DNA of 64,000 nucleotides from Owenia fusiformis (taxonomy: Eukaryota > Annelida > Polychaeta > Sabellida > Oweniidae): contig CAIIXF020000003.1 of the NCBI GenBank assembly GCA_903813345.2, positions 7,961,815 through 8,025,814 on the forward strand. Reading direction: 5' to 3'. The notes beneath the pieces were generated by a model, which ran no database searches, was not told where the DNA came from, and saw nothing but the letters and a program-made list of their open reading frames with translations. Shown one piece after another: positions 12,531 through 26,239 of this stretch (position 1 is its first letter; every line of letters starts with the position of its first letter). Position numbers and translations under genes: made by a program.

Positions 12531-13636
12531 TATTGAAGTATTTTATCTGTGGATAAAAATTATATATAATATTGAAGAGATGTTCAATACATTGAAATAA
12601 TACAAGGAAAATGGTTAACAAAAAGTTACGAAAGAGCATGTTAATAATAATCATTATTTGAATATTCTATGACATAGATCTCTGTTTCTGTATACAGAAG
12701 ATGTTTAATACATCGGAATAATACAAGGAGAAAGGTTTATATATATATATAAACAAAGAGTGTATAAATAATACCAGTTTGAATATGCCATCTGTGGTTT
12801 AGAGAAAATATATAAGACATTGACCTCCGTTTCTGTATAGAACAGAAGATGTTCAAAACATCAAAAAACAAAAAAAACATATGAATGATACTCATTATTT
12901 TAGTTTTCCAACCATGGTCTAGATAAAATATATGACATTGACCTCTGCATTTGTGTAGAGAAAAGATGTTCAATACATCAGAATAATACAAAGAGAATGG
13001 TTTCTACATATACACTGTATATGAAAGAGTGTATAAATAATACCAGCATGAGTATGCCGTATGTGGTTTAGATAAAATATATATGACATTGACCTCTGCT
13101 TCTGTACAGAGAAAAGATGTGCAATACAAGAGAATAATACAAGCAGAAATACAAGGTTAACAGGAATGCCTCCACTGAACTATTGCTGACTAGATATTCC
13201 TGTTCTGACAGACTACAAATGATGAGCAGTACATCCAGATGATATTTGGAGAAAATAAATATACAAGTACAATCATTTAGCTGGCTAGATACCAGCGTTG
13301 ACTGATAGAAATGATGATCAATACATCCAGATAATTTACAGATGATAATATGCTCTTATATTATGAAAACAAATCAAAATCTATACTGGACTATGTAAAC
13401 AATGAAGTGCTTATTGCAAAAAGCTGCGTAAGCAAATTTAAACATGGGGACTACCCAAACATTGTATTCCTGTTTCAAACAGAGTTTGGACAAATATTTC
13501 AGTAAATTGAAAATTGATAATTGCAAACTGATATTTTTGTATGCTGTATTATTAAAAAGAAATAAAAATTAAAAGCAAAAAAACATCCAGATAATAATAC
13601 TTGGTGAAGAAATATACAAGGTCGACTATTTTGCTG
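12530..13636. repeat. Degenerate older copies of the macro-repeat unit
   Basis: Blocks such as GTATAAATAATACCAG, GTTTAGATAAAATATATGACATTGA and GAAGATGTTCAATACATC recur with variation several times at about 100-250-bp spacing. The same blocks appear in the three large copies that follow. Confidence 0.7.
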
Positions 13637-15436
13637 GCTAGATATGTTGTTTCTGCATTAAGAAATCCAGAGATGATCAAACACATCGAGAAAATAATAC
13701 TTTCTACTAGTTATACATGTACATGTACTATTTGAGAAAATCTACTAAATAGTTCGATGTTTTTGTACCTAAATAAAGTTTATATTATAAAAAAACATTA
13801 ATTGAGTATTACATCTGTTGTTTAGATAACATATATCCAACATTGACCTTTTGTATGTATCTGTACTTAGAAGACAATATTCATTACATCCAAATAATTC
13901 AAGAACATATATATGAAAGAGTGTATATAATAATACCAGTATGAGTATGCCATATGTGGTTTAGATAAAATATATGACATTGATCTTGGTTTCTGCATTG
14001 AACAGAAGATGTTCAATACATCAGAATAATACAAGGAGAATGGTTAACAGGAATGCACCCACTGAGCCATTTGCGGACTAGATATTCCAGTGCTGACTGA
14101 TTTTAAATGATGAGCAGTGCATCCAGATATTTGGAGAAAATAATTATACAATACAAGTAGAGCTATTATGCTAGCTCGATCCCTGTTTTAACTGAATTAG
14201 ACGGGAAGAAGTTTAACATAAACAATAGAAAACTTCTAAATAGAAAGTACAAACCCTCTGTATGAGTAATAATTATTCACCTTATAATTACATAAATATT
14301 ATTAGAAAATTCTCTTGGATGAGAATACAGATGGTTTTCTCATTTAAAAATAGGTCACTTCACATGAATATATCATGAAGCCATATTAAATTGAGCCAAT
14401 TATTGGCCACTTCACTTACCTTAAAATATCTAAATATATTACAAAGATTAACATATAGACAAAGAGTTATTTGGATTTTCAAAACACGGACCATGTATAA
14501 GAATAGGATTTCGGTTACGAATGAATTCATTATAGAATGAAACTCATATGAAGAATTTCAGGTTCTGGCCTTATATAGATTTTGCAGAAATGAGGAAATC
14601 ATATAAAAGAAACTACTAAATACTATAATTAATCTAATTAAATAAAAAGAGGTAAGTACCAAGGTGTATGTTGAGACAACATGGTCCTAGTATGGAGGTA
14701 AGGACCAAAGAGACAGATGATAGATAAAAGGTACTATTTAAATAATAGAAAAGTATAAAAGTGGAATGTAGAATGTCATGCTTTTTACTGTATGTTGATT
14801 TCAGCTACTGACCACACAAGATGATGGCATATATTGTTAAACAACAATATGAAACAATAAAACAGTGCCATGCTTTCAATGTATGTTAATTTCAGCTACT
14901 GACCACAGGAAATGGTGGCAAACAACAATATGAAACAATAAAATAATGCCATGCTTTCAATGTATGTTGATTTCAGCTACTGACCACAGAAGATGGTGGC
15001 AAACAACAATACGAAACAATAAAATAATGCCATGCTTTCAATGTATGTTGATTTCAGCTACTGACCAAAGAAGATGGTGGCATATATTGTTAAACAACAA
15101 TATGAAACAATAAAACAATGTCATGCTTTGAATGTATGTTGATTTCAGCTACTGACAACAGAAGATGGTGGCATATATTGTTAAACAACAATGTGAAACA
15201 ATAAAACAATGTCATGCTTTGAATGTATGTTGATTTCAGCTACTGACAACAGAAGGTGAAGGCATATATTGTTAAACAACAATATGAAACAATAAAACAA
15301 TGTCATGCTTTGAATGTATGTTGATTTCAGCTACTGACAACAGAAGGTGAAGGCATATATTGTTAAACAACAATAGGAAACAATAAAACAGTGCCATGAC
15401 TCAATATATGTTGATCTACATAAAGATATATATATA
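13637..15436. repeat. Macro-repeat copy 1 (about 1.8 kb)
   Basis: The copy starts near GATATGTTGTTTCTGCATTAAG (13641) and ends at the start of the same block in copy 2. Copies 1 and 2 are nearly colinear over their whole length. Copy 1 contains seven internal units of the 80/90-bp TTTCAGCTACTGAC repeat (14797-15400). Confidence 0.85.
14790..15410 (+). repeat. 80/90-bp tandem repeat with embedded splice-acceptor-like sites
   Basis: Seven units each contain TATGTTGATTTCAGCTACTG, followed by ACCACAGAAGATGGTGGCA and an AACAACAATATGAAACAATAAAA tail. The 80-bp form lacks TATATTGTTA. Each unit presents a TTTCAG acceptor-like site and then a short open frame (LLTTEDGGKQQYETIK in the short form) before a stop. 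The same array recurs at about 16575-17190 and 19010-19280. Confidence 0.85.
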
Positions 15437-17511
15437 CATAGATATGTTGTTTCTGCATTAAGAAATCCAGGGATGATCAAAACATCGAGACAATAATACT
15501 TTCTACTAGTTATAAATGTACTATTTGAGAAAATCTACTAAATACTCCGATGTTTTTGTACCTAAATGAAGTTTATATTATAAAAAACATTAATTGAGTA
15601 TTCCATCTGTTGTTTATTTAGATAACATGTATACAACATTGACCTTTGTTTGTATCTGTACTGAGAAGACAATATTCATTACATCCAAATAATTCAAAGA
15701 GAACATATATATCAAATAGTGTATAAATAATACCAGTATGAGTATGCCATATGTGGTTTAGATAAAATATATGACATTGATCTTGGTTTCTGCATAGAAC
15801 AGAAGATGTTCAATACATCAGAATAATACAAGGAGAATGGTTAACAGGAATGCACCCACTGAGCCATTTGCGGACTAGACATTCCAGTATTGACTGATTT
15901 TAAATGATGAGCAGTGCATCCAGATATTTGGAGAAAATAATTATACAATACAAGTAGAGCTATTTTGCTAGCTAGATCCCTGTTTTAACTGAATTAGAGG
16001 GGAAGAAGTTTAACATAAACAATAAATAACTTCTATCAAAAGTACAAATCTCTGTATGAGTAATAAATATTCACCTTAAAATTAAATAAATATTGTGAGA
16101 AAATTCTCCTGGATGACAATACAGATGGTTTTCTCATTTAAAAAATAGGTCACTTCACATGAATATATCATGAAGCCATATTAAATTGAGCCACTTCACT
16201 TACCTTAAAATATCTAAATATATTACAAAGATTAACATATAGACAAAGAGTTATTTGTATTTTCAAAACACGGACCATGTATAAGAATAAGATTTCGGTT
16301 AAGAGGGAATTCATTATAGAATGAAACTCATATGAAGAATTTCAGGTTCTGGCCTTATATGGAGTTTGCAGAAATGAGGAAATCATATAAAAGAAACTAC
16401 TAAATACTATAATTAATCTAATTAAATAAAAAGAGATATGTACCAATGTGTATGTTGAGACAACATGGTCCTAGTATGTAGGTAAGGACCAAAGAGACAG
16501 ATGATAGATGAAAAGGTACTATTTAAATAATAGAAAAGTAGAAAAGTGGAATGTAGAATGTCATGATTTTCACTGTATGTTGATTTCAGCTACTGACCAC
16601 ACAAGATGATGGCATATATTGTTAAACAACAATATGAAATTAAAAACAGTGCCATGCTTTCACTGTATGTTGATTTCAGCTACTGATAACAGAAGGTGAA
16701 GGCATATATTGTTAAACAACAATATGGAACAATAAAAAATGCCATGCTTTAAATGTTTGTTGATTTCAGCTACTGACAACAGAAGGTGAAGGCATATGTT
16801 GTTAAACAACAATATGAAACAATAAAACAGTACCACGCTTTCAATGTATGTTGATTTCAGCTACTGACCACAGAAGATGGTGGCAAACAACAATATGAAA
16901 CAATAAAATAATGCCATGCTTTCAATGTATGTTGATTTCAGCTACTGACAACAGAAGGTGAAAGCATATATTGTTAAACAACAATGTGAAACAATAAAAC
17001 AATGTCATGCTTTCAATGTATGTTGATTTCAGCTACTGACAACAGAAGGTGAAGGCATATATTTTTAAACAACAATGTGAAACAATAAAACAATGTCATG
17101 CTTTCAATGTATGTTGATTTCAGCTACTGACAAAAGAAGGTGAAGGCATATATTGTTAAACAACAATATGAAACAATAAAACAGTTCCATGCTTTCATTA
17201 TATGTTGATCTACATGGTCCTAGTGTGTGGCTAATTTCCATTATGAGGAAGGAATTGCAAATGGTTTTGGTATAAAAGAATATGGAATAATAATTTCACA
17301 GGTATGTAAAGTGGAAAATTGTCAATCTTCATGGTCCATGTGGGTGGTTCATTCTATTATTAGGAAGAAATTGCAAAATAGAACCAACAATGCACCTGAT
17401 TTGTTTGCAGATGATGAACAGTTTAACAGTATATATGATGCAATGTTGAGACAACATGATCCTGGTGCATTTGTCAATTATAGAAAAAAGGTGTTAAATA
17501 CAACAGAATAA
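15437..17511. repeat. Macro-repeat copy 2, with an exon-like tail
   Basis: The copy is colinear with copy 1 from 15437 and carries about seven internal 80/90-bp units (16575-17190). It then has a tail (17203-17511) shared with copy 3 but absent from copy 1. Confidence 0.85.
17227..17511 (+). pseudogene. Exon-like fragment of an unknown protein
   Basis: The frame is open for 94 codons from a GTG. Within it, GGAATAATAATTTCACAG meets a GTATGTAAAG donor-like site at about 17301, and TTTGTTTGCAG precedes GATGATGAACAG. The two parts could therefore be exons encoding a peptide ending IIISQ and one starting DDEQFNSIYDAMLRQHDPGA. A frameshifted copy lies at 19300-19587. No family is recognised. It is more likely part of a repeat than a working gene. 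Confidence 0.3.
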
Positions 17512-17867
17512 TACAAGGAGAAATACAATGTTAACAGGAATGCACCAACTGAACCATTGCTGACTAGATATTCTTGTTCTGACTGACTACAAATGATGAG
17601 CAGTACATCCAGATGATACTCGGAGAAAATAAATATACAAGTGCAATCATTTTGCTTGCAAGATACCAGCGTTGACTGGCTAGACATTCCTGTACTGACA
17701 GACTTTAATGATGAGCAGTGCATCCAGATGATACTCGGAGAAAAAAGATATACCAGTACAATCATTTTGCTTGCTAGATCCCAGAGTTGACTGATAAAAA
17801 TGATGATCGATACATCCAGATATTAATACTAGGTGAAGACATATACAATGTCAACTATTATGCTGGC

Positions 17868-19590
17868 TACATATGTTGTTTCTGCATTAAGAAATCCAGG
17901 GATGATCAAACACATCGAGAAAATAATACTTTCTACTAGTTATGAATGTACTATTTGAGAAAATCTACTAAATAGTTCGATGTTTTTGTACCTAAATAAA
18001 GTTTATATTATTAAAAAAACATTAATTGAGTACTACATCTGTTGTTTAGATAACATGTATACAACATTGACCTTTGTATGTATCTGTACTGAGAAGACAA
18101 TATTCATTACATCCAAATAATTCAAGAACATATATATGAAAGAGTGTATATAATAATACCAGTATGAGTATGCCATATGTGGTTTAGATAAAATATATGA
18201 CATTGATCTTGGTTTCTGCATAGAACAGAAGATGTTCAATACATCAGAATAATACAAGAGAATGGTTAACAGGAATGCACCCACTGAGCCATTTGCGGAC
18301 TAGATATTCCAGTGCTGACTGATTTTAAATGATGAGCAGTGCATCCAGATATTTGGAGAAAACAATTATACAAGTACAGCTATTTTGCCAGCTAGATCCC
18401 TGTTTCAACTGAATTAGCCGGGAAGAAGTTTAACATAAACAATAGAAAACTTCTAAAATAGAAAGTACAAACCCTCTGTATGAGTAATAATTATTCACCT
18501 TATAATTACATAAATATTCTCTTGGATGAGAATACAGATGGTTTTCTCATTTAAAAAATAGGTCACTTCACATGAATGTAACATGAAGCCATATTAAATC
18601 AAGCCAATTATTGGCCCCTTCACTTACCTTAAAATATCTGAATATATTACAAAGATTAACATATAGACAAAGAGTTATTTGGGTTTTTAAAACACATGGA
18701 CCATGTATAAGAATAGGATTTCTGTTACGAAGGAACTGATTATAGAATGAAACTCATATGAAGAATTTCAGGTACTGGCCTTATATTGAGTTTGCAGAAA
18801 TGGGGAAATCATATAAAAGAAACTACTTAATACTATAATTAACCTTAATTAAAATAAAAAAGAGGTATGTACTAAGGTGTTTGTATGAGACAACATGGTT
18901 CTAGTATGTAGGTAAGGACAACAGATACAGATGACAGATAAAATAAAAAAGGTACTATTTAAATAATAAAAAAGTGGAATGTGGAGTGTCATGCTTTTCA
19001 CTTTATGTCGATTTCAGCTACTGACAACAGAAGATGAAGGCATATATTGTTAAACAACAATGTGAAACAATAAAACAATGCCATGCTTTCAATGTATGTT
19101 GATTTTAGCTACTGATCACAGAAGATGAAGGCATATATTGTTAAACAACAATGTGAAACAATAAAACAGTGCCATGCTTTCAATGTATTTTGATTTCAGC
19201 TACTGACAACAGAAGGTGAAGGCATATATTGTTAAACAACAATATGAAACAATAAAACAGTGCCATGCTTTCAATGTATGTTGATCTACATGGTCCTAGT
19301 GTGTGGCTGACTTCCATAATGAGGAAGGAATTGCAAATGGTTTTGTTATAAAAGAATATGGAATAATAATTTCACAGGTATATAAAGTGACATGCTGTCA
19401 ATCCACATGGTCCTAGTGGGTGGTTCATTCTATAATAAGGAAGAAATTGCAAAATAGAACCAACATTTAAGAATAAATGCACCTGATTTTGTTTGCAGAT
19501 GATGTACAGTTTAACAGTTTGGAATAATACAAAGGTATATATGATGCAATGTTGAGACAACATGATCCTGGTGCATTTGTCAATTAAAAA
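17868..19590. repeat. Macro-repeat copy 3
   Basis: The copy begins with the same ATATGTTGTTTCTGCATTAAG block (17872) and is colinear with copies 1 and 2, but has only about three internal 90-bp units (19010-19280). It ends with a decayed version of the copy-2 tail (19273-19587). Confidence 0.85.
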
Positions 19591-19802
19591 AACAATGACA
19601 TATTTACTCTTTAAACTATCCTGGATAATAAAACACATGGTCCCTGAATCCTACTCATAGCAGGAGGACATCTTACTAAGTACTCAGAGAGGTAACAAAA
19701 AGTACTTATTTATAGAATTGTTTGGAGAAACATGCACTTTCTCCTTTTCAAGAATAAGAATGGAATGACTGCTTTAATGACTTTGATTTTCAAATAGGAT
19801 TC

Positions 19803-19990
19803 CAGAACAAAAATGGAAAGACTGCTTAATGACCACTGTTCAACAATGCAGAACAAAAATGGAAAGACTGCTTAATGACCACTGTTTTACAATGCAGAAC
19901 AAAAATGGAAAGACTGCTTAATGACCAGTTTTACAATGCAGAACAAAAATGGAAAGACTTCTTAATGACCACTGTTTTACAATGCAGAAC
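19803..19990. repeat. Minisatellite: about four copies of a 46-bp unit
   Basis: The unit begins CAGAACAAAAATGGAAAGAC and continues TGCTTAATGACCACTGTTTTACAATG. One copy lacks four bases. The sequence is unrelated to the 46-bp repeat at 6876. Confidence 0.9.
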
Positions 19991-22459
19991 AAAAAAATAA
20001 GATAAGATAACATGCACTTTTTTGTTCCAAATGGACAGACTAACTTCCAACCTTGAATCCAAGATAAGAAGATTATATAACTCTTTTTAAAAGTTAAACC
20101 ATGTTAAATACTGTACAACATTAACAAGTGAAGAAGGGGGATCGATGTTGGCTTCTAAAAGTATATTTCCCCTTTATTTAGAGCATGGCTGTGCCATTTT
20201 ACAATGATTAACATACAAAATGTGTACTCACTATTTCTTAAGATGGATTTGCTCATTTTGATGAACAAAAGTAAAATTTAGATGTTGTTTTATCAACAAT
20301 TAAAGGAAAAATATGGAAAAGTAGATTTCCCATGCAAGAATAATAAAGGTGATAATGCTTTATGATTTACTTTAAAATCTGGATACATTCCCTTTGACAA
20401 AAAAAGAAATATGCATAGTCCCTGCATCTAGCTCATAGCAGAAAAAATAATAGTGTATATTACTTGAAAGAGTAACTTGAATCATTATAAACTCTTGAAT
20501 ACATGCACAAAAAGATAAAGAATGTGTTCATTTTGATAAACTTGTGTCAAGCTGTGAACATAATGTTCTTACAACACCAAAGTATAGACAATTTCTAAAT
20601 GGAAATACACACTTTTGCCCATGCATATATAAAATCATTTAATCAGGATTTAAAAGAAAAACTCTTGAATGGCCCATTTTTTAATTATGAAGACATCTGT
20701 TCCAAATTGAAAAAATATCATAATTAAACAGACATATTACTCTACAGATTAAACAATATGATGACTCGCGACATTAACATTATTCAAATGAGAATTTGAA
20801 ATCATAGTAAAAAGCTGATTTATCTCAAGTATAGCTGTATGAGTAGCTGATTACTCTATAAAATACTCATCATGCAGAATCAATATAGAAGATTCTATAA
20901 GGAAAAAAATTATATTCCTAACTATGACATATTTTCATATTTGTTATTAAAGAATGTTTTAACTATTGAATAACACATTTAAATATATAAAGATGGTAAA
21001 CTTGCCTACTAGCTTGTAACATTTTATCAAATAATATTCTGCCACACCTCCTGCCTGCTATGAAATCCAAATCCTTCTTATGCTTTGCCAACTGCAACCT
21101 GAACTGAAATATCCTCTCATAAATGAATACTATGTCAATACTGATAAGGGACCATCCATAAACATAAAAACTTCATAGAGTCAATAATACAGTAGATAAA
21201 ATCAGTTTTTATGATATTTTTGATATGACCATATTCATTTCGGTATCTAGGTCCAAAGGTAGGCTGTTAAACTATCTCAAAGTCAAATAAATGAGTCACA
21301 TGACTGAAACTCTCGGGTGGTGAGGCCATGTTAAGTAAATAGCACAAGTACCTGAAACCAAAACTAAAGTATATTTAATATTATATTGAGGGCACTTAAG
21401 CTGGTATTGAAACCCTAACTGAAACTGAAACCAAAACTGAAACCTAAACTGGAAAGTGCATGCTGTAGTATTCAGAGTTGCTGCAATTTCCCCTTGCAAA
21501 AAAATTAATTTTGGCATTTTCCTTCACAAAAATCTATATTTGGCTCTCAGATGAATTATCTCTTTGCAGGTTAAAGCAACTATGCATGAATAACATAATA
21601 AAAAGGAGTGACAACACTTTACTTATACATGTACTTCAAATTACATTTTCTGATTACTAGCTTACAATCATACAAGGCACAAATCTATTTCTTTAAAAGG
21701 GCTTATTTTCAAACCCTTATCAAAACAAATAAGGACATGACTTGTTTACAATAAGATATAAGGTCAATTCAATATTTCATAGACACCCAATACACATACA
21801 TGAGTCCACCTGCAACCAGCTACCAATATTTCAGCATTGTTTCAGAAATGTAATCCAAAGACAAAATACAACCTGTTTCTGCCAACCGATCGCCTCTTAT
21901 AAGCCCCTAATTTGCAGAAAATTACATGGGGATGACTTCAAGACTTGAGGTGGACACAAGTGAAGTAAATTTTATATTCCCCATGTAGTATGCAAGACTA
22001 ATGGAAGTATTTTGTGATCTAAATTAATTAAATACTATTTATCAATTGAGTTGATATGCATTATGTAATACCAGTAAATTTTAATCTTGTTGTACCTCGA
22101 ACAGAAAGCAGTGAAAAACTATTCATTTAGGAATGAAGTAGATTGACTGTACTAGTGAAGAAATTTGTTGCTATCAAAGAATAGATGAGGGCAATAGTAA
22201 CACACTTGTACTTGCAACTTCAAGCAAGGAGGATCAGGGAGGATTGGACAGCGACCTCGGCTTGCAAAATGGGAGCGCCTGGGGAATCACATTGCCAAGA
22301 GACACATTTATGATAGTCCATTATTTCCTCAATGTGCCCATGGTCAACTCCCTCCAAAATAATGGTTAACTCCAGGTTTGTGAAAATACATAAATCATAC
22401 AAATACATGTCAATGTAAAACAATGTTTAGTAAATAAACATATTTTCATTTGAAAACAT
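19991..22459. other. AT-rich non-coding stretch
   Basis: No gene is supported. Near 21405-21455 there is a short degenerate repeat of ACTGAAACC. The minus-strand open frame at 22220-22423 has protein-like composition but no recognised domain and no convincing splice context. Confidence 0.4.
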
Positions 22460-22460
22460 A

Positions 22461-23559
22461 GTACCCCCGGACAGGTTGTATGATGCAGTCGTTTTTTTAC
22501 TCTATATTTGCAATAGAACAACCATTCTTATTGAAATTTTCATATTTTATTCTGGAGACAATTTCCAACATGGAAAATAAATATTTTATCAAAATTTCCA
22601 ATTTTATGATTTTGACGGGCTTTTTTCAAAAACACTACACTGTCAATAAAATACAGGTTTTTTTCTTGAACAATTGAACTTTTGACGTCATTTCAAAGAT
22701 TGTCTAGCTATTGAATTTTTGACTGCCTAAAGTTTCCAGATGTATTTGATGCCGTATTAATTATGGTTGACTATTGTTATTCATTTTAGTCATATTCAAT
22801 AGGCCTAATATTATTACAGTGCATTAGGCCAATGAAAAACTTGTCATTCTGGGTCACATTTTCTCTGAAAACTCACCTTTTTCTCCACTTGGTTTTTCCG
22901 CCACAGTCACTCAGCATGCGAGCCCGTGGCACGTAAATTGTACCATGCTTTTAAAATGCCAGGTCTCCCTAACAATATCATGATAAAATTTGACACAGCT
23001 GTATTAATATCTCTGAAGGATCTAATGCCAAGAATAGTTCAAATAGGAGATTCGTAATGTTTTACTTCATTTTGGACAGTATTGAACAGCGACCGGGTTG
23101 AACTCATGTCTTTGGACAAGAAGATTGACCTCTTTTATCTGGGCTCAATCTAGGGAACGCTTCACAAAACGAGACCCAGAGCAACAAGTTTTATTGGCCT
23201 AATGCACTGTAATAATATTGAATATGACTCAAGTGAATAACAATAATCAGCCATAATTATTAATATGGCAACAGATATATCTGGAAAGACTTCAGGCAGC
23301 CGGAAATTCATTAGCCAGACAATATTTGAAATGACTTGAAAAGTTCAATTGTTCAAGCAAAAACCTGTATTTTATTGACAGTGTAGTGTTTTTGAAAAAA
23401 GCCCGTCAAAATCATAAAATTGGAAATTATGATAAAATATTTATTTTCCATGTTGGAAATTGTCTCTAGAATAAATTTTGAAAATTTCAATAAGAATGGT
23501 TGTTCTATTGCAAATATAGAGTAAAAAAACGACTGCATCATACAACCTGTCTGGGGTAC
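22461..23559. mobile_element. Foldback (long inverted repeat) element, 1.1 kb
   Basis: The left arm (22461 to about 22860) and right arm (about 23163-23559) are near-perfect reverse complements. They start GTACCCCCGGACAGGTTGTA on the left, against GTACCCCAGACAGGTTGTAT read inward from the right. They end in the CATTAGGCCAAT and CTGGGTC blocks near the centre. Small indels separate the arms. No transposase is encoded, so this is a non-autonomous foldback or a MITE with very long ends. Confidence 0.85.
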
Positions 23560-23569
23560 TAACATATGA

Positions 23570-24225
23570 CCATGTGTGTTTAAACACTCAGGAATATTTC
23601 ACATTGATAAAAGTTTTATACAAAAGTTTGATAGTACCTTGCTACATTAATGTTACCAACTATATTACAGCGACTCAACAATATGAAGACTAATCAAAGA
23701 TTGTTGAATATAAGAGATTGTTAAAAGATGTCCAATGAATGTCCCCATCTGCACAAACAGGATCATTGGAGGGATTCCAGTTTGGTTAATCATTTTGCTC
23801 CAAAGATGGTTCATTTTACATATGCAGGAATGACCTTAAAATTGTATGTTGTACTAATTGTACACAAATGAATAAGATAAACTGTAGCTTGCAATGGTAA
23901 ACATGAAATAATTAATAAAACTATTTTGGTTCAAACAATTTTTATTCTGTTTTATTTTAGTATTATTTAGTAAATATCTAAAATTCATTTGTTCTCAAAT
24001 TTTATCTTAAGTGACATCTATACATATTCATGTGTTTTAGCTAATGTATATGTGTATTGAGTGATTTTGAAATGGGGTGACGAAAGAATAGAATAGTGAC
24101 TGATTATGAGATAAAATGTTTCCCACCCTCTCCTCCATTTACTTAAAGGTTGGAGGTCTATCCAGTTGTACTTCACCACTTAAAATCATTTGCCCAATCC
24201 TTAAAGTGATGTAACACTGGATTGT
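23570..24225. other. Non-coding stretch
   Basis: I see no gene or clear repeat here, only AT-rich sequence. Confidence 0.4.
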
Positions 24226-25323
24226 GTGATATCACTTAGGGATAGGTACCACCACACACAACAAGACCCAGATACCAAGTCAAAAAAAAGATACATCAGA
24301 GCATCACCTATTCTTTCAAATGGAAAGTTCCTGGCAAATTATAGATATTTCTATGGATATATCATATCTGGATTGCCACCTTCTCAATACAGGACAGTTG
24401 CAGCAGATTTGGGCCAAATAAGTGACAAAAAAACTTAAGTATACACCCATGCTTGTGCACATATTATTGATTGATGTGCTCTGGACTCGAGGGCTTTGGC
24501 ACAAGAGGACCAAGGGTCCAATGAGGGGAACAAAATCGGAATAATGACAGATGTCAGGCATGGACATCTCAAAAATGCCAATGATTGTGATGCTGTTTGC
24601 ATTGAGCTAAATGGCCATAAAATCATTGCTTCTCAGCATCTCATCAAGGCAGATGATCAGTGCTCCCAACGACATGTGCTTCTTGGAACAAAAGGAATCT
24701 ATGAACATTTAAATGCTAAGAATATTGTGTTGCATAATTACTGCTCAAGCAATCAGTGAACAAATTTGTATGAGAGAAGCGGCCTGAAACCACCAACCAG
24801 AGTGACACTTGTCATGGAGGTATAACAGCCATGAAATCTGTCAGTAAAATCGTCAGTGAACCAAAATATAAATATGGCATATGGAGCTTGATGACAAGTG
24901 TAAAGTTGTTAAGAGAAGAGTTGACTGGGCCATGAGAAATTGTAACAATGACCCTGAACTGTCAATCATTAAATAACATTGTGGGACATTATAAGGACTA
25001 CCATAACAACTGCCACATCACCTTGCTATGTAAAAATAACTTCCGCTTTGATTATATTCACATGATGAACATGTTTCAGATCAGCCACCTGGAGCTGTGA
25101 TGTTTACAAGCAAAAATCACATAGCAGCTTTGGATACTTTCTATGTAGAAAGTTGTACCAACGTTTTAAACATTTTTCATGATAAAAGAACTGTATTTGG
25201 CCATGAACTATTGAAGATCCGTTTTAAGCTTACCACGTTACATTGGAATGTGAATGTGGACAGAGACCATACTGGCATATGGGAATGCCAGATGACGCAA
25301 CAAAGAAAAGACTTTAGTACCTA
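24226..25323 (+). pseudogene. Decayed DDE-transposase-like gene of an uncharacterised metazoan family
   Basis: Three open pieces follow the order of a widespread, usually unnamed transposase-like family of invertebrate genomes. The first, 24226-24438, contains YIRASPILSNGKFLANYRYF and GLPPSQYRTVAADLG. The second, 24496-24759, has DVRHGHLKNANDCDAVCIEL, which resembles the first catalytic Asp region. The third, 25097-25323, has DTFYVESCTNVLNIFHDKR and TLHWNVNVDR, resembling the conserved Tyr-Val-Glu-Ser and Leu-Asp-Trp-Asn-Glu-Asn-Val blocks. Between them, 24820-24990 reads about DWAMRNCNNDPELSI in another frame. Several stops and frameshifts separate the parts. The family match is from memory of its motifs and is less certain than for EnSpm or mariner. 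Confidence 0.55.
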
Positions 25324-26239
25324 GAACGTTTAATTTATAAAATAACTACGTGGAATAGATTAATAGATTCTGCAGAGTGACCATAATACATTTACAGGAT
25401 AAACTGCATACAAATTTTCAATAATTGTTCAATCATTCAATGTAATGTGTAATTATAATTTCTTTGGAATTATATGTATTATAATTTACTATCAGTGATT
25501 AATCAGAGATATTTATGAATTTAATAATGTAGAATTTTCATGATCACAACAGTATAAGCAGAATGTTAAAATAAGATATATTTTATGTTGTATTCTTTCA
25601 ATCGGCAGACTACTGAAGATTCCAGGTGTTTAAATGCAGTATGCATGGATAGTGTAAATGGGATATTTCTCGTGGTGTAAAGTAAGGGGAGAAAAATATC
25701 AGCACAATGTCCAAAACATATTTGGGGATGGTCATGTTTCTCTGTATTCCTCAAGAGAGTGTGAGGATGCAAAGCAGGTCAAGGCTAGGATTGGCAATGC
25801 TGGTTTTGAGTGCAACCACTTACTTGGTCATGTTTCTCTGCATTCCTCAAGATCTAAATGTATTTGAAACAGGGAAAAGAAGTACTCCATTTGGAATAGA
25901 GGTATCTTTGTGACAAAAATTCTAATGTATATAACTCATTCTACATAATAATTACAATCACCATTTTAATTTATATATACATGTAGTATGATATCTCAAA
26001 AAATTATTCATGCACTAAATATAAATTACTGTCGGGGGAACAGCTTTATTTTTGCAGCTAATGTACACATAAAAGGATTGAAATATGACATTACCTGACT
26101 CTAAGGTGTTCAGTGAGGTCAACAGTGATAGTTTCATACCATATTATGTCAAGGGAAATGTTATTTGCTAACTATTATTTGCAACAATTCGAGAAATCCT
26201 CATTTTTGACAGCTCAGAAAATGTATGACCTTAGCTGAG
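25324..26239. other. Non-coding stretch with a short duplicated block
   Basis: No gene is supported. The phrase GGTCATGTTTCTCTG followed by ATTCCTCAAGA occurs twice (about 25730 and 25827), giving two short overlapping open frames at 25658-25913 of unknown meaning. Confidence 0.4.

Noticed and set aside
22220-22423. Possible minus-strand exon
   Set aside because: Composition is protein-like, but no family, partner exon or clear splice sites were found, so I did not list it as a gene.
24316-24626. Minus-strand ORFs of 63-83 codons
   Set aside because: They overlap the plus-strand decayed transposase-like reading and show no domain.
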